The notes beneath the pieces were generated by a model. It ran no database searches and was not told the DNA's origin. It saw only the letters and a list, made by a program, of their open reading frames with translations. Position numbers and translations under genes: made by a program. Shown one piece after another: positions 44,833 to 54,752 of a stretch of DNA of 64,000 nt. The stretch's first letter is position 1. Each line of letters opens with the position of its first letter. The DNA lies in the NCBI GenBank assembly GCA_029433265.1, contig JAQTHT010000003.1:1-64000 (forward strand), given 5' to 3'. This stretch comes from Leuconostocaceae bacterium ESL0958. GTDB taxonomy: Bacteria > Bacillota > Bacilli > Lactobacillales > Lactobacillaceae.

Positions 44833-46143
44833 TTAAGGCTTTAAACGGTGCGTCATTCTTGGGAAGAAAGCCGCCTCCCGAATATGTTCCTCACCCGTTA
44901 CGAAAGTGACCATTCGTTCGAGGCCTAATCCAAAGCCAGCGTGTGGCACAGAACCATACTTACGCAAGTCAAGGTACCAGCCGTATTCTTCTAGGCTTTG
45001 TCCCTCCTTTTCCAGCTCGGCCTTCAAGTAGTCGTAGTCCGTGTCCCGCTCCGAACCACCAATGATTTCGCCATAGCCTTCAGGGGCCAGCAAATCAGCT
45101 GATACCACTAAGTCTGGCCGTTTTGGATGACGCTTCATGTAGAAGGGCTTGATGGCCTTCGGGAAGTTGACGATGAAGACTGGCTTAGAGAAGTAGTTGG
45201 CCAAGAAGGTTTCCTCAGGGGAACCAAAGTCAATGCCCCAGTCAACGTCAAAGCCATTGTCCTGGAGCAGCTTGACGGCATCATCATAGGACAAGCGAGG
45301 ATAAGGCAGCTGCGTGTAGGAACGCAGCAAATCTTTGTCCCGCTTTAAGAGGTCCAATTCTTGATCATTCCGTTCCAACACCTTTTCAATCAGGTAGGCG
45401 ACATAGCGTTCCTGCAAAGCCAGGGACCGTTCCTGGTCGTAGAAGGCCATTTCTGGCTCAATCATCCAAAACTCGGTCAAGTGCCGTCTCGTTTTTGATT
45501 TTTCAGCACGGAAGGCTGGACCAAAGGTAAAGACCTTGGAGAAGGCCATGGCCCCTGCTTCGGCATAGAGCTGACCCGTCTGTGACAGATAAGCTGGCTG
45601 ACCAAAGTAATCGGTCTCAAAGAGTTCCGTCGTGCCTTCTGGCGCAGAACCCGTTAACAAAGGCGCATCCAACTTGATAAAGCCTTCCTGGTTGAAGAAT
45701 TCATAAGTGGCCGCAATCAACGTGTTGCGAATTTTCAACGTGGCAAAGGGCTTGACGTGTCGCAAGTACAGGTGCCGCTCATCAAAGAGAAAATCCGTAC
45801 CGTGCTCCTTGGGTGTGATGGGATAGTCATGGCTATCTCCAATCAGCTCAATATCCTGAACGGCCATTTCATAGCCGAAGGAAGAACGGTCATCCTGGCG
45901 AATTTCACCAGTGACGTACAACGAAGCTTCCTGCTTGAGTTCTTTTGCTTTTTCGAACACCTCTGGGGCCACATCGGCCTTCGCGACGACGCCTTGGAAA
46001 AAGGCCGTACCATCACGTAGCTGCAAAAAGGCTAGCTTACCGGAACCCCGCTTTTGTCGAAGCCAGACCCCGATCTTAACGGTTTGCCCAACATACTTGG
46101 GGGCATCAATAATTTGAATGGTTGGAAGATTATGTTCACTCAT
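44833..46143 (-). CDS. asnS: Asparaginyl-tRNA synthetase
   Basis: A 436-residue class IIb synthetase that charges tRNA-Asn. The N-terminal OB fold binds the anticodon ([22 protein letters not shown]); motif 2 is seen in [21 protein letters not shown] and motif 3 in [10 protein letters not shown]. The start at 46143 (MSEHNLPTI) fits the family. Upstream, AGGAG is separated from the ATG by a small hairpin GGCAG/CTGCC. It lies downstream of aspB in the conserved aspB-asnS-dnaD order. Confidence 0.95.
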   Translation of the reverse strand: MSEHNLPTIQIIDAPKYVGQTVKIGVWLRQKRGSGKLAFLQLRDGTAFFQGVVAKADVAPEVFEKAKELKQEASLYVTGEIRQDDRSSFGYEMAVQDIELIGDSHDYPITPKEHGTDFLFDERHLYLRHVKPFATLKIRNTLIAATYEFFNQEGFIKLDAPLLTGSAPEGTTELFETDYFGQPAYLSQTGQLYAEAGAMAFSKVFTFGPAFRAEKSKTRRHLTEFWMIEPEMAFYDQERSLALQERYVAYLIEKVLERNDQELDLLKRDKDLLRSYTQLPYPRLSYDDAVKLLQDNGFDVDWGIDFGSPEETFLANYFSKPVFIVNFPKAIKPFYMKRHPKRPDLVVSADLLAPEGYGEIIGGSERDTDYDYLKAELEKEGQSLEEYGWYLDLRKYGSVPHAGFGLGLERMVTFVTGEEHIREAAFFPRMTHRLKP

Positions 46144-46188
46144 ACTACTTGGGCAGAAAGCTGCCACACTCCTATCTATTAAGATTAT

Positions 46189-47400
46189 TTATTGTTGACC
46201 TGCTGCTGACGCCGGGGCCAAAAAAGTTTCGATACGATCCAGCGCAGCATCAATGACAGCCTGGTCCTTGGCATAGGACAGTCGCAGATAACCAGGCATG
46301 CCGAAGCCCTCCCCTGCTGGTAGGGCAACGTGTGCCTCCTCTAATAGGCGACTGGCAAAGGCTTGACTAGAATCAAGTCCTAATGCTGCTAGAACTGCTG
46401 GTGCCACTTGGAAAAAGAGGTAAAAGGCACCGGCCGGTTTCACGGCAACCGACAGACCTGGGATTTTCGTCAACCGGTCATAGGTCCGGTTCAACCGGTC
46501 TTCCAGCTGCCGACGCATATCAGCGACGACCTGCTGGTCCCCACTAACAGCGGCCAAAGCGGCGTACTGACTGACGGCCGTCGGGTTCGAAGTCATATGG
46601 GACAAGAGCTTGTTCATGGCCGCAATCACCGATTCATCCGCAATGGTCCAACCCAAACGCCAACCGGTCATCGAATAAGATTTTGAAACCCCGTCGACGA
46701 TAATCAAGCGGCTATCCGTCAACTCCTGTAAGGATAAGCCAGACGTAAAAGTGTGTCCATTATAAACTAAGTGTCCGTAGATTTCATCTAGGATGACAAA
46801 GGTATCATGGTCCTTGGCCCAATCCAAGAGGGCGCTGATTTCCGCTGCACTGTAAACTTGCCCCGTCGGATTCGTCGGGTTATTGAGTAGGAGCACCTTC
46901 ACAGGCGTCTCCATCGCTTCCAAATCAGCCACTGTCAGCTTCATGGCCGCATTGTTCGGTGTAATAGCCCGAAAATCAGCCCCGGCCAGTGCCGCCTGTT
47001 CCGCATAAGAAACCCAGTAAGGCTTAGCCGTCACAATGACATCCCCCGGATCTAACAGGGCCTGCATCAGTACATAGAGCGACAACTTGGCTCCCGTCGT
47101 GACCGTGACCTGCTTGGCTTGAATAGGTGCAAGCGAATAGCTGCTAGCCCGATCGGCAATCGCCTGCCGAAGGGGCAAAATGCCACCGACCGGCGTATAA
47201 AAGGAAGTTTGATCAGCTTCAATTGCCGCAATGGCTGCCTGGTTAATGGCCGCCGGCGTTTGAAAATCAGGCTCGCCCATTCCCAAGTTAATGACATCGA
47301 CGCCCGCCGCGGCCATCTCCTTGGCCTTCTTGGAAACAGCCAGGGTCGGTGATGGTGTCAGTGCCTGGTCTCTTTTTGAAAAATCACTTGCTGCTAACAT
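46189..47400 (-). CDS. aspB: Aspartate aminotransferase, class I
   Basis: A 403-residue PLP enzyme interconverting aspartate and 2-oxoglutarate with oxaloacetate and glutamate. It has NLGMGEPDFQTPAAI, the SFYTPVGGILPLRQAI segment, LNNPTNPTGQVYSAAE, LDEIYGHLVYNG and the PLP lysine in DGVSKSYSMTGWRLGW. TAGGAG precedes the ATG. It lies 8 bp after the ypmB-like gene and before asnS, the usual Firmicute arrangement. Confidence 0.94.
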   Translation of the reverse strand: MLAASDFSKRDQALTPSPTLAVSKKAKEMAAAGVDVINLGMGEPDFQTPAAINQAAIAAIEADQTSFYTPVGGILPLRQAIADRASSYSLAPIQAKQVTVTTGAKLSLYVLMQALLDPGDVIVTAKPYWVSYAEQAALAGADFRAITPNNAAMKLTVADLEAMETPVKVLLLNNPTNPTGQVYSAAEISALLDWAKDHDTFVILDEIYGHLVYNGHTFTSGLSLQELTDSRLIIVDGVSKSYSMTGWRLGWTIADESVIAAMNKLLSHMTSNPTAVSQYAALAAVSGDQQVVADMRRQLEDRLNRTYDRLTKIPGLSVAVKPAGAFYLFFQVAPAVLAALGLDSSQAFASRLLEEAHVALPAGEGFGMPGYLRLSYAKDQAVIDAALDRIETFLAPASAAGQQ

Positions 47401-47408
47401 GCTGTCTC

Positions 47409-47936
47409 CTAAATCCCGTTGATGGCCCGGTATACCTTGCCGGTTTTGTAGTCTAAGGTCAAATAGTTCAACTGACCGTCCTTGTCCTCATAGGCAATCT
47501 CCCAAACGAGGGCGTGCTCGTAGTAGGAGCGATTGGCCGAGTATAGATGCTTGGGATGATAGCGCTTGTTCACAAGGTCAACGACTGCTGCTTGACTCAG
47601 CGCCCCCTTTTGATCAAAAGTGCGCACCTTCCGGCTACCCGCTTGCACAATGGCTACTTCGGACTGACCACTCGGATTCGTGCCTAAAACAGCGTAAGTG
47701 GTGCCATTCCGTTGATCCACCGTTAAGTGGTGGAGGTTGGTTAACTTGGTCTGTTCACTCACCAGTGCTTGCGTTTGCCTTGCCGCCTTGTCCATTGGCC
47801 GCAAGGCGAGTTTCCCATAACCCCAGAGGCAGAGCACAAATAAGAAAAGCAGTAGAAAAGCAATTAGGAAAAACTTGGCCCAAGAAAAGCGCTTCTTTTT
47901 GCCCAACTGGACCCGTAAATTATCGTGGACTTCCAT
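47409..47936 (-). CDS. YpmB-like DUF5590 membrane-anchored protein
   Basis: A 175-residue protein with a short basic N-terminus, one membrane helix (about residues 22-44, FFLIAFLLLFLFVLCLWGYG) and an extracellular alpha/beta region of PepSY-like appearance ending VYRAINGI. It matches YpmB of Bacillus, which lies between dinG and aspB. The function is unknown. GGGGAG precedes the ATG. Confidence 0.85.
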   Translation of the reverse strand: MEVHDNLRVQLGKKKRFSWAKFFLIAFLLLFLFVLCLWGYGKLALRPMDKAARQTQALVSEQTKLTNLHHLTVDQRNGTTYAVLGTNPSGQSEVAIVQAGSRKVRTFDQKGALSQAAVVDLVNKRYHPKHLYSANRSYYEHALVWEIAYEDKDGQLNYLTLDYKTGKVYRAINGI

Positions 47937-48005
47937 GATTTACTCCCCTACGAATGATATGTTCTATTATAGCAAAAAGTCTCGCTGGCTGGCGACCAGT
48001 CCACT

Positions 48006-48040
48006 CAAAAACCGCATCCATTGCCATCATGAATGCGGTA
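48006..48040 (-). terminator. Terminator after the dinG-like gene
   Basis: Stem ACCGCATTCAT/ATGGATGCGGT with a seven-base loop (one mismatch), followed by TTTTTG on the minus strand. Confidence 0.8.
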
Positions 48041-48050
48041 ATCAACTAGA

Positions 48051-50405
48051 CTATTGGTGAAAACGCAGCGCGGCTGCGCTGTTTTTTACCATTTTGACAC
48101 TATCCCCTAAGGCACGTACCTGCCGGCGATTTAAGGAGCCAATCAAAATCCCATGCTTCGTTTTTTGAAGAGAACGAACCAAGGGCATTAAGTCGACCAC
48201 TTCCTGCCATTGACGAGCTTGTGACAAAAGAACCGTTGCCGGTAACTGATAGGCCTGCTCCTGCACATGGTCTAGATAACGCTGGTCCACCACTAAGATA
48301 GACTGCGCTGCCTGCTGGCTTTGCCAACTGACCTTCGCCAAACCAGCCGAAATATCCTGGCCAAAGACAGCAAAATCAGCGCCATAGCGGTCGGATAGGC
48401 GGAAATACCAGTGCTTCACGGCCGCCGATCCACTTGCCACAATCACAATCTGCTGCCGGCCTCGCTCAACCAACTGCTGGAGCACCTGATCTTCTTGACT
48501 AGCCTGGGTAACCAGAAGCGGCACCGGGCTCTGCTGCTCAGCCGGCCCTTGTACTTGCTGCTGGAAACCCTTGGGCGTGCTGGCCAGTAGTGCTTGCAGA
48601 GAATCTGGATAATAACGGGAGACGACCAGCAAACGATCCGCTACCTGTAACAGGTATTTTTGATAGAGCAAAGACACATCGACCAATAATTGGCAAAAGT
48701 CCGCTTCGCCTTCCTCTAGGAAACGAATGCCTTGTACGTACTGCTGGTTCGCCGCCAGAAAATCCAGCCGTTCTTGATACTGCTGCAAGAGGCGGGGCGA
48801 CAGCCGGTAAGTAATAGCCGACTGGTCGGCCAAGTGCAGTAAGTCCTGAACACGACGTAAGAGCGATTTGGCCGCCCTCATCTGCCCCGCCAATGACTGG
48901 CTCTGCTGCAGACGGGTCCGCGCCTGCTCGTAATTATGAACCGCCAACTTAAAAGCGCCGGCTGACTGCTTGTCTAGCTGCTGCCCTTGTTCCTGAATTT
49001 TTTCAACCTGTTCTTGATAAAAGGAAAGCGGTAGAGAGAACCCAAAGTAAGACTGAAGTTCATCTGCTAACTGCAATGGCTTCTCCATGATGACTGGCAG
49101 GGTTCCTCGCTGCCGCAATTGCTGGCTACGCAAGCGACTCCCCTGACTGAGCATGGCAGTCAGGGATAGTAAGACCAAATCTGCTTCTTGAGCAGCTTGG
49201 TAAGCCTTTTGAAAGGCTGGACTAGTCGCCGTCCCCCGGAAGCGGTCAAGTAGGCCCTGGTTGCGCAACCCCCTGGGTAGCTCTAACAAGCTTTGCTTGT
49301 CCGACAGGCTGGACCAAACCAGCAAACGGGCCAAGGTTGGGCTGCCACCAGCAGTCTTCGCGGCCGTTAAGGCCGCTTGGAAGGCCTGTTCATCCAAGTA
49401 ATCACTGGGCTGTTCTAAGCGAGCAATGCGGTGGCGTTGCTTGCCACTCTGACGCACATTTAAATCCGCCAACAACCGCTCTTGTTGGGCCAAGAGCGCC
49501 TCATCACCGCTAACGAGCCAAACTGGGCTTTTTTTCTTTTGAAAAAAGAGGGGCAGCAAGTAAGCCGTTGTCTGCCCAAGCGCCGGGCCGTACTGTAACT
49601 GCCAAAGCGCCCGTTGGCTATTTTCCAAAAATCGATGTACAAAGTCCATGGCGTTGGCCTGGATAGTCGAAACAGTCTGATCCGCGGGTAGTAGCCGGTT
49701 TTTCTCAGCCAAGGTCTTGGGATAAGCATGATGGTTGGTTCGACCAGTCTGGTGCTTGGCCTGCTTTGCTGATGCTTGGTTGGCTGGAACTGAATCCTGC
49801 TGGCAGGCCATCTTCAAGAAAGCCTGGGTTTCGCGAATGAGTCCCCAATCGGCCAGCTGTAAGCTTTTTTTCACTGCTGCTGGTAGTGCCGCCGCTCGGT
49901 CCCAGAGATTGAGTAACAAGTGGGCCGTTGCTTCAGCATCAGCGTTGGCCCGGTGGGCCTGCACTAATGGTAGAGAGAGACTTTGGGTTAAGTCAGACAG
50001 CCGGTAGCCCGCTTCAGTTGGGTACAGTATCTGCGCCAACTGGACTGTATCCACCGCCACTAAATCCAAGGGGGCTAAGCCCACCCGTTCAAACTCTGCA
50101 TTTAAAAAGGGCAGATCAAAGTTAACGTTGTGGGCAACAAAAACCTGGCCCTGCAAGAGCGACTGAAGGGATGGCGCCAGCTCCTCAAAGTAAGGCGCAT
50201 CACGCACTTCCTTGGGATGAATCTGCGTTAACTGCTGAATTTTTTTATCAATGGGCTGACCGGGATTCACAAAGGAATCAAAGTGCTCCATAATTTGATG
50301 ATTTTTAACAAAAGTCATCCCGATTTGAATAATCCGGCCCCCCTTCTCAACAGAGGAGGCGGTCGTTTCCAAATCAACGATGGCAAAGGCGGCCGAACTT
50401 TTCAT
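48051..50405 (-). CDS. dinG: DnaQ-type 3'-5' exonuclease fused to a degenerate DinG helicase
   Basis: A 784-residue protein; Firmicute DinG is usually about 900. The N-terminal DEDDh exonuclease is intact: Asp11 and Glu13 (IVDLETT), Asp97 in AHNVNFD, His151 and Asp156 in HRANADAEAT. The rest aligns with the XPD-like helicase but has lost its motor: the Walker A region reads GPALGQTT (273-280) with the lysine gone, the DEAH box region is PVIMEKPLQLADEL, and the motif VI Gln-Gly-x-Gly-Arg pattern is not found. It probably trims DNA or RNA ends without unwinding. AAGGAG precedes the ATG. It heads the dinG-ypmB-aspB-asnS order. Confidence 0.85.
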   Translation of the reverse strand: MKSSAAFAIVDLETTASSVEKGGRIIQIGMTFVKNHQIMEHFDSFVNPGQPIDKKIQQLTQIHPKEVRDAPYFEELAPSLQSLLQGQVFVAHNVNFDLPFLNAEFERVGLAPLDLVAVDTVQLAQILYPTEAGYRLSDLTQSLSLPLVQAHRANADAEATAHLLLNLWDRAAALPAAVKKSLQLADWGLIRETQAFLKMACQQDSVPANQASAKQAKHQTGRTNHHAYPKTLAEKNRLLPADQTVSTIQANAMDFVHRFLENSQRALWQLQYGPALGQTTAYLLPLFFQKKKSPVWLVSGDEALLAQQERLLADLNVRQSGKQRHRIARLEQPSDYLDEQAFQAALTAAKTAGGSPTLARLLVWSSLSDKQSLLELPRGLRNQGLLDRFRGTATSPAFQKAYQAAQEADLVLLSLTAMLSQGSRLRSQQLRQRGTLPVIMEKPLQLADELQSYFGFSLPLSFYQEQVEKIQEQGQQLDKQSAGAFKLAVHNYEQARTRLQQSQSLAGQMRAAKSLLRRVQDLLHLADQSAITYRLSPRLLQQYQERLDFLAANQQYVQGIRFLEEGEADFCQLLVDVSLLYQKYLLQVADRLLVVSRYYPDSLQALLASTPKGFQQQVQGPAEQQSPVPLLVTQASQEDQVLQQLVERGRQQIVIVASGSAAVKHWYFRLSDRYGADFAVFGQDISAGLAKVSWQSQQAAQSILVVDQRYLDHVQEQAYQLPATVLLSQARQWQEVVDLMPLVRSLQKTKHGILIGSLNRRQVRALGDSVKMVKNSAAALRFHQ

Positions 50406-50482
50406 CGGGGCTCCTTCCTTAGACCAATGCTACCTAAAAGGAGCGTAGCATTCATCAACGCTATCAGAATAATTAGTCCCAT

Positions 50483-50512
50483 TTTACACCAGAAAGCCCA
50501 CTGGGGTACAAT
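50483..50512 (+). promoter_or_regulatory. Promoter of the mevalonate operon
   Basis: -35 TTTACA (50483-50488), 18 bp, -10 TACAAT (50507-50512), 24 bp upstream of the mvk ATG. Confidence 0.6.
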
Positions 50513-50536
50513 ATTATTAACTATTGGAGGGATGAT

Positions 50537-51469
50537 ATGGAAGAAAAACGAATTGGCCAGGGGCAAGCCCATGGCAAAGCAATCTTAATTGGCGACCACG
50601 CGGTTGTTTATAACCAGCCAGCCGTGGCCATCCCCCTCTTGGACTTAACGGTCGCCGCGACCTTTGCAGCCAGTCCTGCTGGCCAAATGCTGCAACTAAA
50701 CGAAGCCCGAATCGCCTTGGATGAATTAGGGGCTGATTTAGAGGGCATTCGCGTGCTCTTAAACCAACTATTGGCTGATTTAGCACTGACCGAACAGTCC
50801 TTTCTCATTCAGGTACACGCAAATATCCCTCAGGAAAGGGGTTTTGGTGCTTCCGCCGCCCTGGCTAATGCCATCACGAAAGCGGCTTTTGACTTTGCAG
50901 CACAACCACTCACAGCCGATGCGTTAAGCCAGTATGTGAACCTAGCTGAAACAATTGCCCACGGCTCCCCCTCTGGCATTGATGCCGCTACTGTCCAGGC
51001 CGACGAACCCATTTGGTTTGAAAATAAAAAAGCCCAACCCTTTCAAAGTCAACTACAGGCCTGCTTGGTCCTAGCTGACACGGGCGTGCGTGGCCAAACC
51101 GTTCGGGCCGTCAACATTGTCAAAGAACAGCTCAAAATGGACTATGATTACACTTGGGCCGCTATCGAAGATTTGGGGGCCTTGGCCAAGCAAGTTAGAG
51201 AAGCACTCGGCCTGGACGACCCAACTGCCTTAGGGGCCTATTTCACACAGGCCCACCAAGACCTAGTGCGCTTGCGCGTTTCTCACCCTAAATTAAACCA
51301 ACTGGTGGATGCCGCTATTGCTGCCGGGGCCCTAGGCGCCAAGCTTACTGGTTCCGGCATCGGGGGGGCCATGTTAGCGTTGGCTAGCAATGAAAGCCAG
51401 GCCAAACAAATTGCCGCAGCCCTTCAGCGGGCTGGCGCTCAGGAGACTTGGGTGCAACCCCTCCACTAA
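50537..51469 (+). CDS. mvk: Mevalonate kinase
   Basis: A 310-residue GHMP kinase that phosphorylates mevalonate to mevalonate-5-phosphate. It has GQAHGKAILIGDHAVVY at the N-terminus, the ATP loop PQERGFGASAALANA, AHGSPSGIDAAT and KLTGSGIGGAMLAL. TTGGAGG precedes the ATG. It is first of four genes (mvk, mvaD, pmk, fni) that convert mevalonate to the isoprenoid precursors IPP and DMAPP. Confidence 0.96.
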   Translation: MEEKRIGQGQAHGKAILIGDHAVVYNQPAVAIPLLDLTVAATFAASPAGQMLQLNEARIALDELGADLEGIRVLLNQLLADLALTEQSFLIQVHANIPQERGFGASAALANAITKAAFDFAAQPLTADALSQYVNLAETIAHGSPSGIDAATVQADEPIWFENKKAQPFQSQLQACLVLADTGVRGQTVRAVNIVKEQLKMDYDYTWAAIEDLGALAKQVREALGLDDPTALGAYFTQAHQDLVRLRVSHPKLNQLVDAAIAAGALGAKLTGSGIGGAMLALASNESQAKQIAAALQRAGAQETWVQPLH

Positions 51470-51482
51470 GTCATTCGTCGTT

Positions 51483-51512
51483 AAACCGGCCAATCGGCCG
51501 GTTTCATTTTTC
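51483..51512 (+). terminator. Terminator-like hairpin between mvk and mvaD
   Basis: Stem AAACCGGCC/GGCCGGTTT with a four-base loop, followed by CATTTTTC. As it lies inside the operon it should be only partly effective and lower expression of the distal genes. Confidence 0.6.
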
Positions 51513-51532
51513 AAGATAAGGAGCACCTTGCC

Positions 51533-52525
51533 ATGCCCATTTTAACTGGATCGGCCCAGGCCCACACCAACATTGCCCTCATGAAATACTGGGGTAAAGA
51601 AAATCCCGAGGAAAACATCCCCAGCACTTCCTCCCTATCCCTCACACTCGATCGGTTTTATTCCCTGACTGAGGTCTCTGCCGGCAAGGAAGATACCCTA
51701 ACCATTAACAACTTGCAACAGGACCCTGCTCGCATTCACCGCTTCTTAGACTTTTTACGCCAGGAAGTACAGGATTTTCCACCCTTGAATGTTATTTCGA
51801 AGAACACAGTGCCGACAGCAGCTGGACTAGCCTCCTCCGCTTCGGCCTTTGCTGCGCTGACGGGCGCGGTCGCTTCTTATTGTGGCTGGGACTACTCCTT
51901 GACTACACTCTCTCGCCTTGCTCGGCATGGTTCGGGTTCCGCCACCCGTTCCTTTTACCCTGATTTTGCCATCTGGCACAAAGGAGAGGACGATGCCTCT
52001 TCCTACGCGGAACACTATGACACACCTGACTTGCCCATTGCTATGGTCATTTGTGAGGTGACTGGTGCTCGCAAAAAAGTCTCCTCTTCGGATGGCATGC
52101 AGCGAGCGATGACCTCCCCCCACTACCAGGACTGGGTCAACCAATCGGCCCAACAATTGACGGCCATGCAGACAGCCTTACAGGCAGGAGATTTAGCAAC
52201 CGTTGGGCAAATCGCAGAGGCAAACGCCCTCGCGATGCATGACTTAAATTTAACTGCAACCGACCGACGCTTTACGTATTTTAATCAAAAAACGCTGGCC
52301 CTACTGGACGCTGTTAAAAAGCTTCGCCAGGAAGGCTTCTTAGCCTATGCCACGGTTGATGCTGGTCCCAACGTGAAAATCATTACCAATCAGGAGCAGG
52401 CACCCGCCATCGTCGATCGCATGGGCGAACTGGTCCGCCAAGTCAAATACGAAATTGTTGGTAAGGGGCCCGGCATTGTCATCAACAAAGCAAAAGAAGT
52501 GCCCCTCAATGAATACGACCAGTAA
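51533..52525 (+). CDS. mvaD: Diphosphomevalonate decarboxylase
   Basis: A 330-residue GHMP-fold enzyme that converts mevalonate diphosphate to IPP with ATP use. Motifs are NIALMKYWGKENPEENIP, the ATP loop PTAAGLASSASAFAALTGA, HGSGSATRSF and TVDAGPNVKII near the C-terminus. A TAAGGAG precedes the ATG. It is second gene of the mevalonate operon, 12 bp before pmk. Confidence 0.96.
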   Translation: MPILTGSAQAHTNIALMKYWGKENPEENIPSTSSLSLTLDRFYSLTEVSAGKEDTLTINNLQQDPARIHRFLDFLRQEVQDFPPLNVISKNTVPTAAGLASSASAFAALTGAVASYCGWDYSLTTLSRLARHGSGSATRSFYPDFAIWHKGEDDASSYAEHYDTPDLPIAMVICEVTGARKKVSSSDGMQRAMTSPHYQDWVNQSAQQLTAMQTALQAGDLATVGQIAEANALAMHDLNLTATDRRFTYFNQKTLALLDAVKKLRQEGFLAYATVDAGPNVKIITNQEQAPAIVDRMGELVRQVKYEIVGKGPGIVINKAKEVPLNEYDQ

Positions 52526-52537
52526 GAAGGCGAACGC

Positions 52538-53635
52538 ATGGTAGCAACCGCAAGCATACAAGTACCGGGAAAACTATTTTTGACGGGTGAATATGCCATT
52601 ACCAGAGCTGGCCAGTGGGCAGTCATTGCGGCTGTCCAACAGGGCCTACAATTCAACTTTCGGCCGATAGCAGGCAGATCCACTGCCAGCGTTCACGTTG
52701 ACAGTCCCGCACTAGCAGCCAGCCAGTCCTGGCAGTGGACAGCCCAAACGTTCGCCGACTTGACCAGTTTGCAAGCAGGACCCTGGGCCTATGTCAAAAT
52801 GGCCGCAGCCCTCTTCTATCAAGAGCACGCCGACCAACTGGCCCTGGCGGACCAACCAGATTTGCAGATAACAATTGCCAGTCAATTACAAAAAGGCCAG
52901 GCAAAATTAGGCCTCGGTTCTTCGGCTGCCGTGACAGTGGGCATGGTAAAAACACTCCATCAGTACTACCAACTAACCACTGACCCCCTCCGTATTTTTA
53001 AGGAGGCAGCCTTTGCCCACTACCTGGTCCAAGGGTCCGGCTCCCTAGGCGACCTAGCAGCGGCTAGCTTTGGCGGTTTGATTGCCTACCGCAGCCCAGC
53101 TTGGTTGCAGCAGGCAAAACAGGGGCCCTGGCAGCTTACGGACTTTGCTCAACTAGACTGGTCCCAACTTAATATCCAATCCTTGCCTTGGCCAGGACAG
53201 TGGCAACTGGGCGTTGTCCCGAGCTTTGAACCAGCTTCGACTAAGAAAGCCCTTGCCAAGCAACTGTCCTTTCCCAAGCCTTTTTATGAGCAAGCAAATG
53301 AGGCCAGCCTCAATTTGGCCGATGCCTGCCAAAGGGGCCACTATGACCAGGCCATCCGGGCCCTCGCTGACAACCAAGCCGCCCTCCTGGCCCAACTACC
53401 AGCCGCTTATTTGACGCCAGCATTAAGCCGATTTTTAGCAGTCTGCCGCGAGCTAAGGTTAGCTGGAAAAGTTTCTGGCGCCGGCTTCGGCGACAACGGC
53501 GTCGTGATTTTGCCCGATCAGCAGGCGCAAATAAAACTCCAACAGCAGTTAGCAGCGGTTGGGCTCTCCATTTTTTACCCAGTCCTTGCAGAGAAGGAAA
53601 ACCGACTTCATGGCGAATCTCCAATCACAACGTAA
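52538..53635 (+). CDS. pmk: Phosphomevalonate kinase
   Basis: A 365-residue GHMP kinase that makes mevalonate diphosphate. It has IQVPGKLFLTGEYAITRAG at the start, the ATP loop QAKLGLGSSAAVTVGMVK, GSGSLGDLAAASFGG and KVSGAGFGDNGVVIL. AGAAGG lies upstream of the ATG. Its 3' end overlaps the fni start by 26 bp. Confidence 0.95.
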   Translation: MVATASIQVPGKLFLTGEYAITRAGQWAVIAAVQQGLQFNFRPIAGRSTASVHVDSPALAASQSWQWTAQTFADLTSLQAGPWAYVKMAAALFYQEHADQLALADQPDLQITIASQLQKGQAKLGLGSSAAVTVGMVKTLHQYYQLTTDPLRIFKEAAFAHYLVQGSGSLGDLAAASFGGLIAYRSPAWLQQAKQGPWQLTDFAQLDWSQLNIQSLPWPGQWQLGVVPSFEPASTKKALAKQLSFPKPFYEQANEASLNLADACQRGHYDQAIRALADNQAALLAQLPAAYLTPALSRFLAVCRELRLAGKVSGAGFGDNGVVILPDQQAQIKLQQQLAAVGLSIFYPVLAEKENRLHGESPITT

Positions 53636-54650
53636 AAACGAACACCTGTCCTTGGCCACTAAATTTTGGCGGGATGGCAGTAATCAACAAGTCGGCCCCG
53701 GCTTTGAGGCTGTTCGCCTGATACCAGGCCCGTTGACGGACATGTCAGTGGCAGAAGCGGATCCGAGCTTGCTCCTTTTTGGCCAGCACTTTGACTGGCC
53801 CTTTTATATCGAAGCCATGACGGGTGGTTCCGCACAAGGCAAAGCAGTCAATGAAGCACTGGCCAAGGTGGCCGCGGAAACAAACCTAGCCATGGCCGTT
53901 GGCTCCCAATCGGCCGCCTTAAAAGACCCGACTTTGGCGGATAGCTACCAAGTCGTTCGCAAGCAACACCCAACGGGCTTCCTCATCGCCAATTTAGGGG
54001 CGGACCATCCCATTGACCATGTGCGTGCAGCCGTTGATATGATTGAGGCCAATGCCATTGAGCTCCACGTTAACTTAGGCCAGGAATTATCAATGGCAGA
54101 GGGCGATCGGGCCTTCTTTTGGCTAGAAAACTTGAACAATGTTATTGCAAAAGCCCCCGTGCCCGTCATCATCAAAGAGGTTGGCTTTGGCATGGGCCCG
54201 GCTTTGTTGCAGCAATTAGCCGCCCTAGAACCAGCGGCCATCAATATTGGTGGCGGTAATGGCACGTCCTTCCATCAGATTGAGCAGCGCCGGGATCGAC
54301 AGAAGACGGCGCCGCTTGATTTGACCCAGTACGGCCTATCCACGGTTGAATCCCTCTTAGCCGCAGAAAAGGCCAATCTGACGACGCCAGTCATCGCCAC
54401 GGGCGGCATTCAGTCAATCAATGACGTCCTAACAGCCCTCGTACTAGGAGCCAAAACCAGCTCCGTTGCCGGCTACTTCCTCAAGGTGTTGATGACTGAT
54501 GGGCCGAACGCGCTGACCCAAGAAATTCTGAGCTGGCAGGCCGCCCTGCCCAAACTCATGACGCTCTGTGGCGCTCAGACCCTGGCTGATTTACCACAGC
54601 AGGACAGAATCTATAGCCCTGCTTTGCAAAATAGCTTCGACCAGCTTTAA
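53610..54650 (+). CDS. fni: Type 2 isopentenyl-diphosphate isomerase (FMN-dependent)
   Basis: A 346-residue FMN and NADPH-dependent isomerase that interconverts IPP and DMAPP. It begins MANLQSQRKNEHLSLA (the family R-K-x-E-H motif) and shows FYIEAMTGGSA, HVNLGQELSMAEGDR, IIKEVGFGMG, INIGGGNGTSFHQIE and ATGGIQSINDV. The start at 53610 has AAGGAAAA upstream; the longer frame inside pmk is rejected. Last gene of the operon, followed by a strong terminator. Confidence 0.95.
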   Translation: MANLQSQRKNEHLSLATKFWRDGSNQQVGPGFEAVRLIPGPLTDMSVAEADPSLLLFGQHFDWPFYIEAMTGGSAQGKAVNEALAKVAAETNLAMAVGSQSAALKDPTLADSYQVVRKQHPTGFLIANLGADHPIDHVRAAVDMIEANAIELHVNLGQELSMAEGDRAFFWLENLNNVIAKAPVPVIIKEVGFGMGPALLQQLAALEPAAINIGGGNGTSFHQIEQRRDRQKTAPLDLTQYGLSTVESLLAAEKANLTTPVIATGGIQSINDVLTALVLGAKTSSVAGYFLKVLMTDGPNALTQEILSWQAALPKLMTLCGAQTLADLPQQDRIYSPALQNSFDQL

Positions 54651-54708
54651 CATCCAGCAGGTCCCCCACCCTCAATTTAGATTGCCTACGGTCATACCGG
54701 GCAACATC

Positions 54709-54746
54709 AAAAAAATCGTCCGACCTTTTGGTCAGACGATTTTTTC
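54709..54746. terminator. Bidirectional terminator between fni and the aldo/keto reductase gene
   Basis: Stem AAAAAATCGTC-GACC with GGTC-GACGATTTTTT (one bulge) and a four-base loop; A and T runs on both sides. Confidence 0.9.
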
Positions 54747-54752
54747 TAATCT

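Noticed and set aside
46144-46188. T-box leader for asnS
   Set aside because: The gap to aspB is about 45 bp, and no specifier loop or T-box sequence is seen.
48060-48087. A GC hairpin with a T run on the plus strand
   Set aside because: It lies inside the 3' coding end of the dinG-like gene and faces no plus-strand transcript; the real terminator is at 48006-48040.
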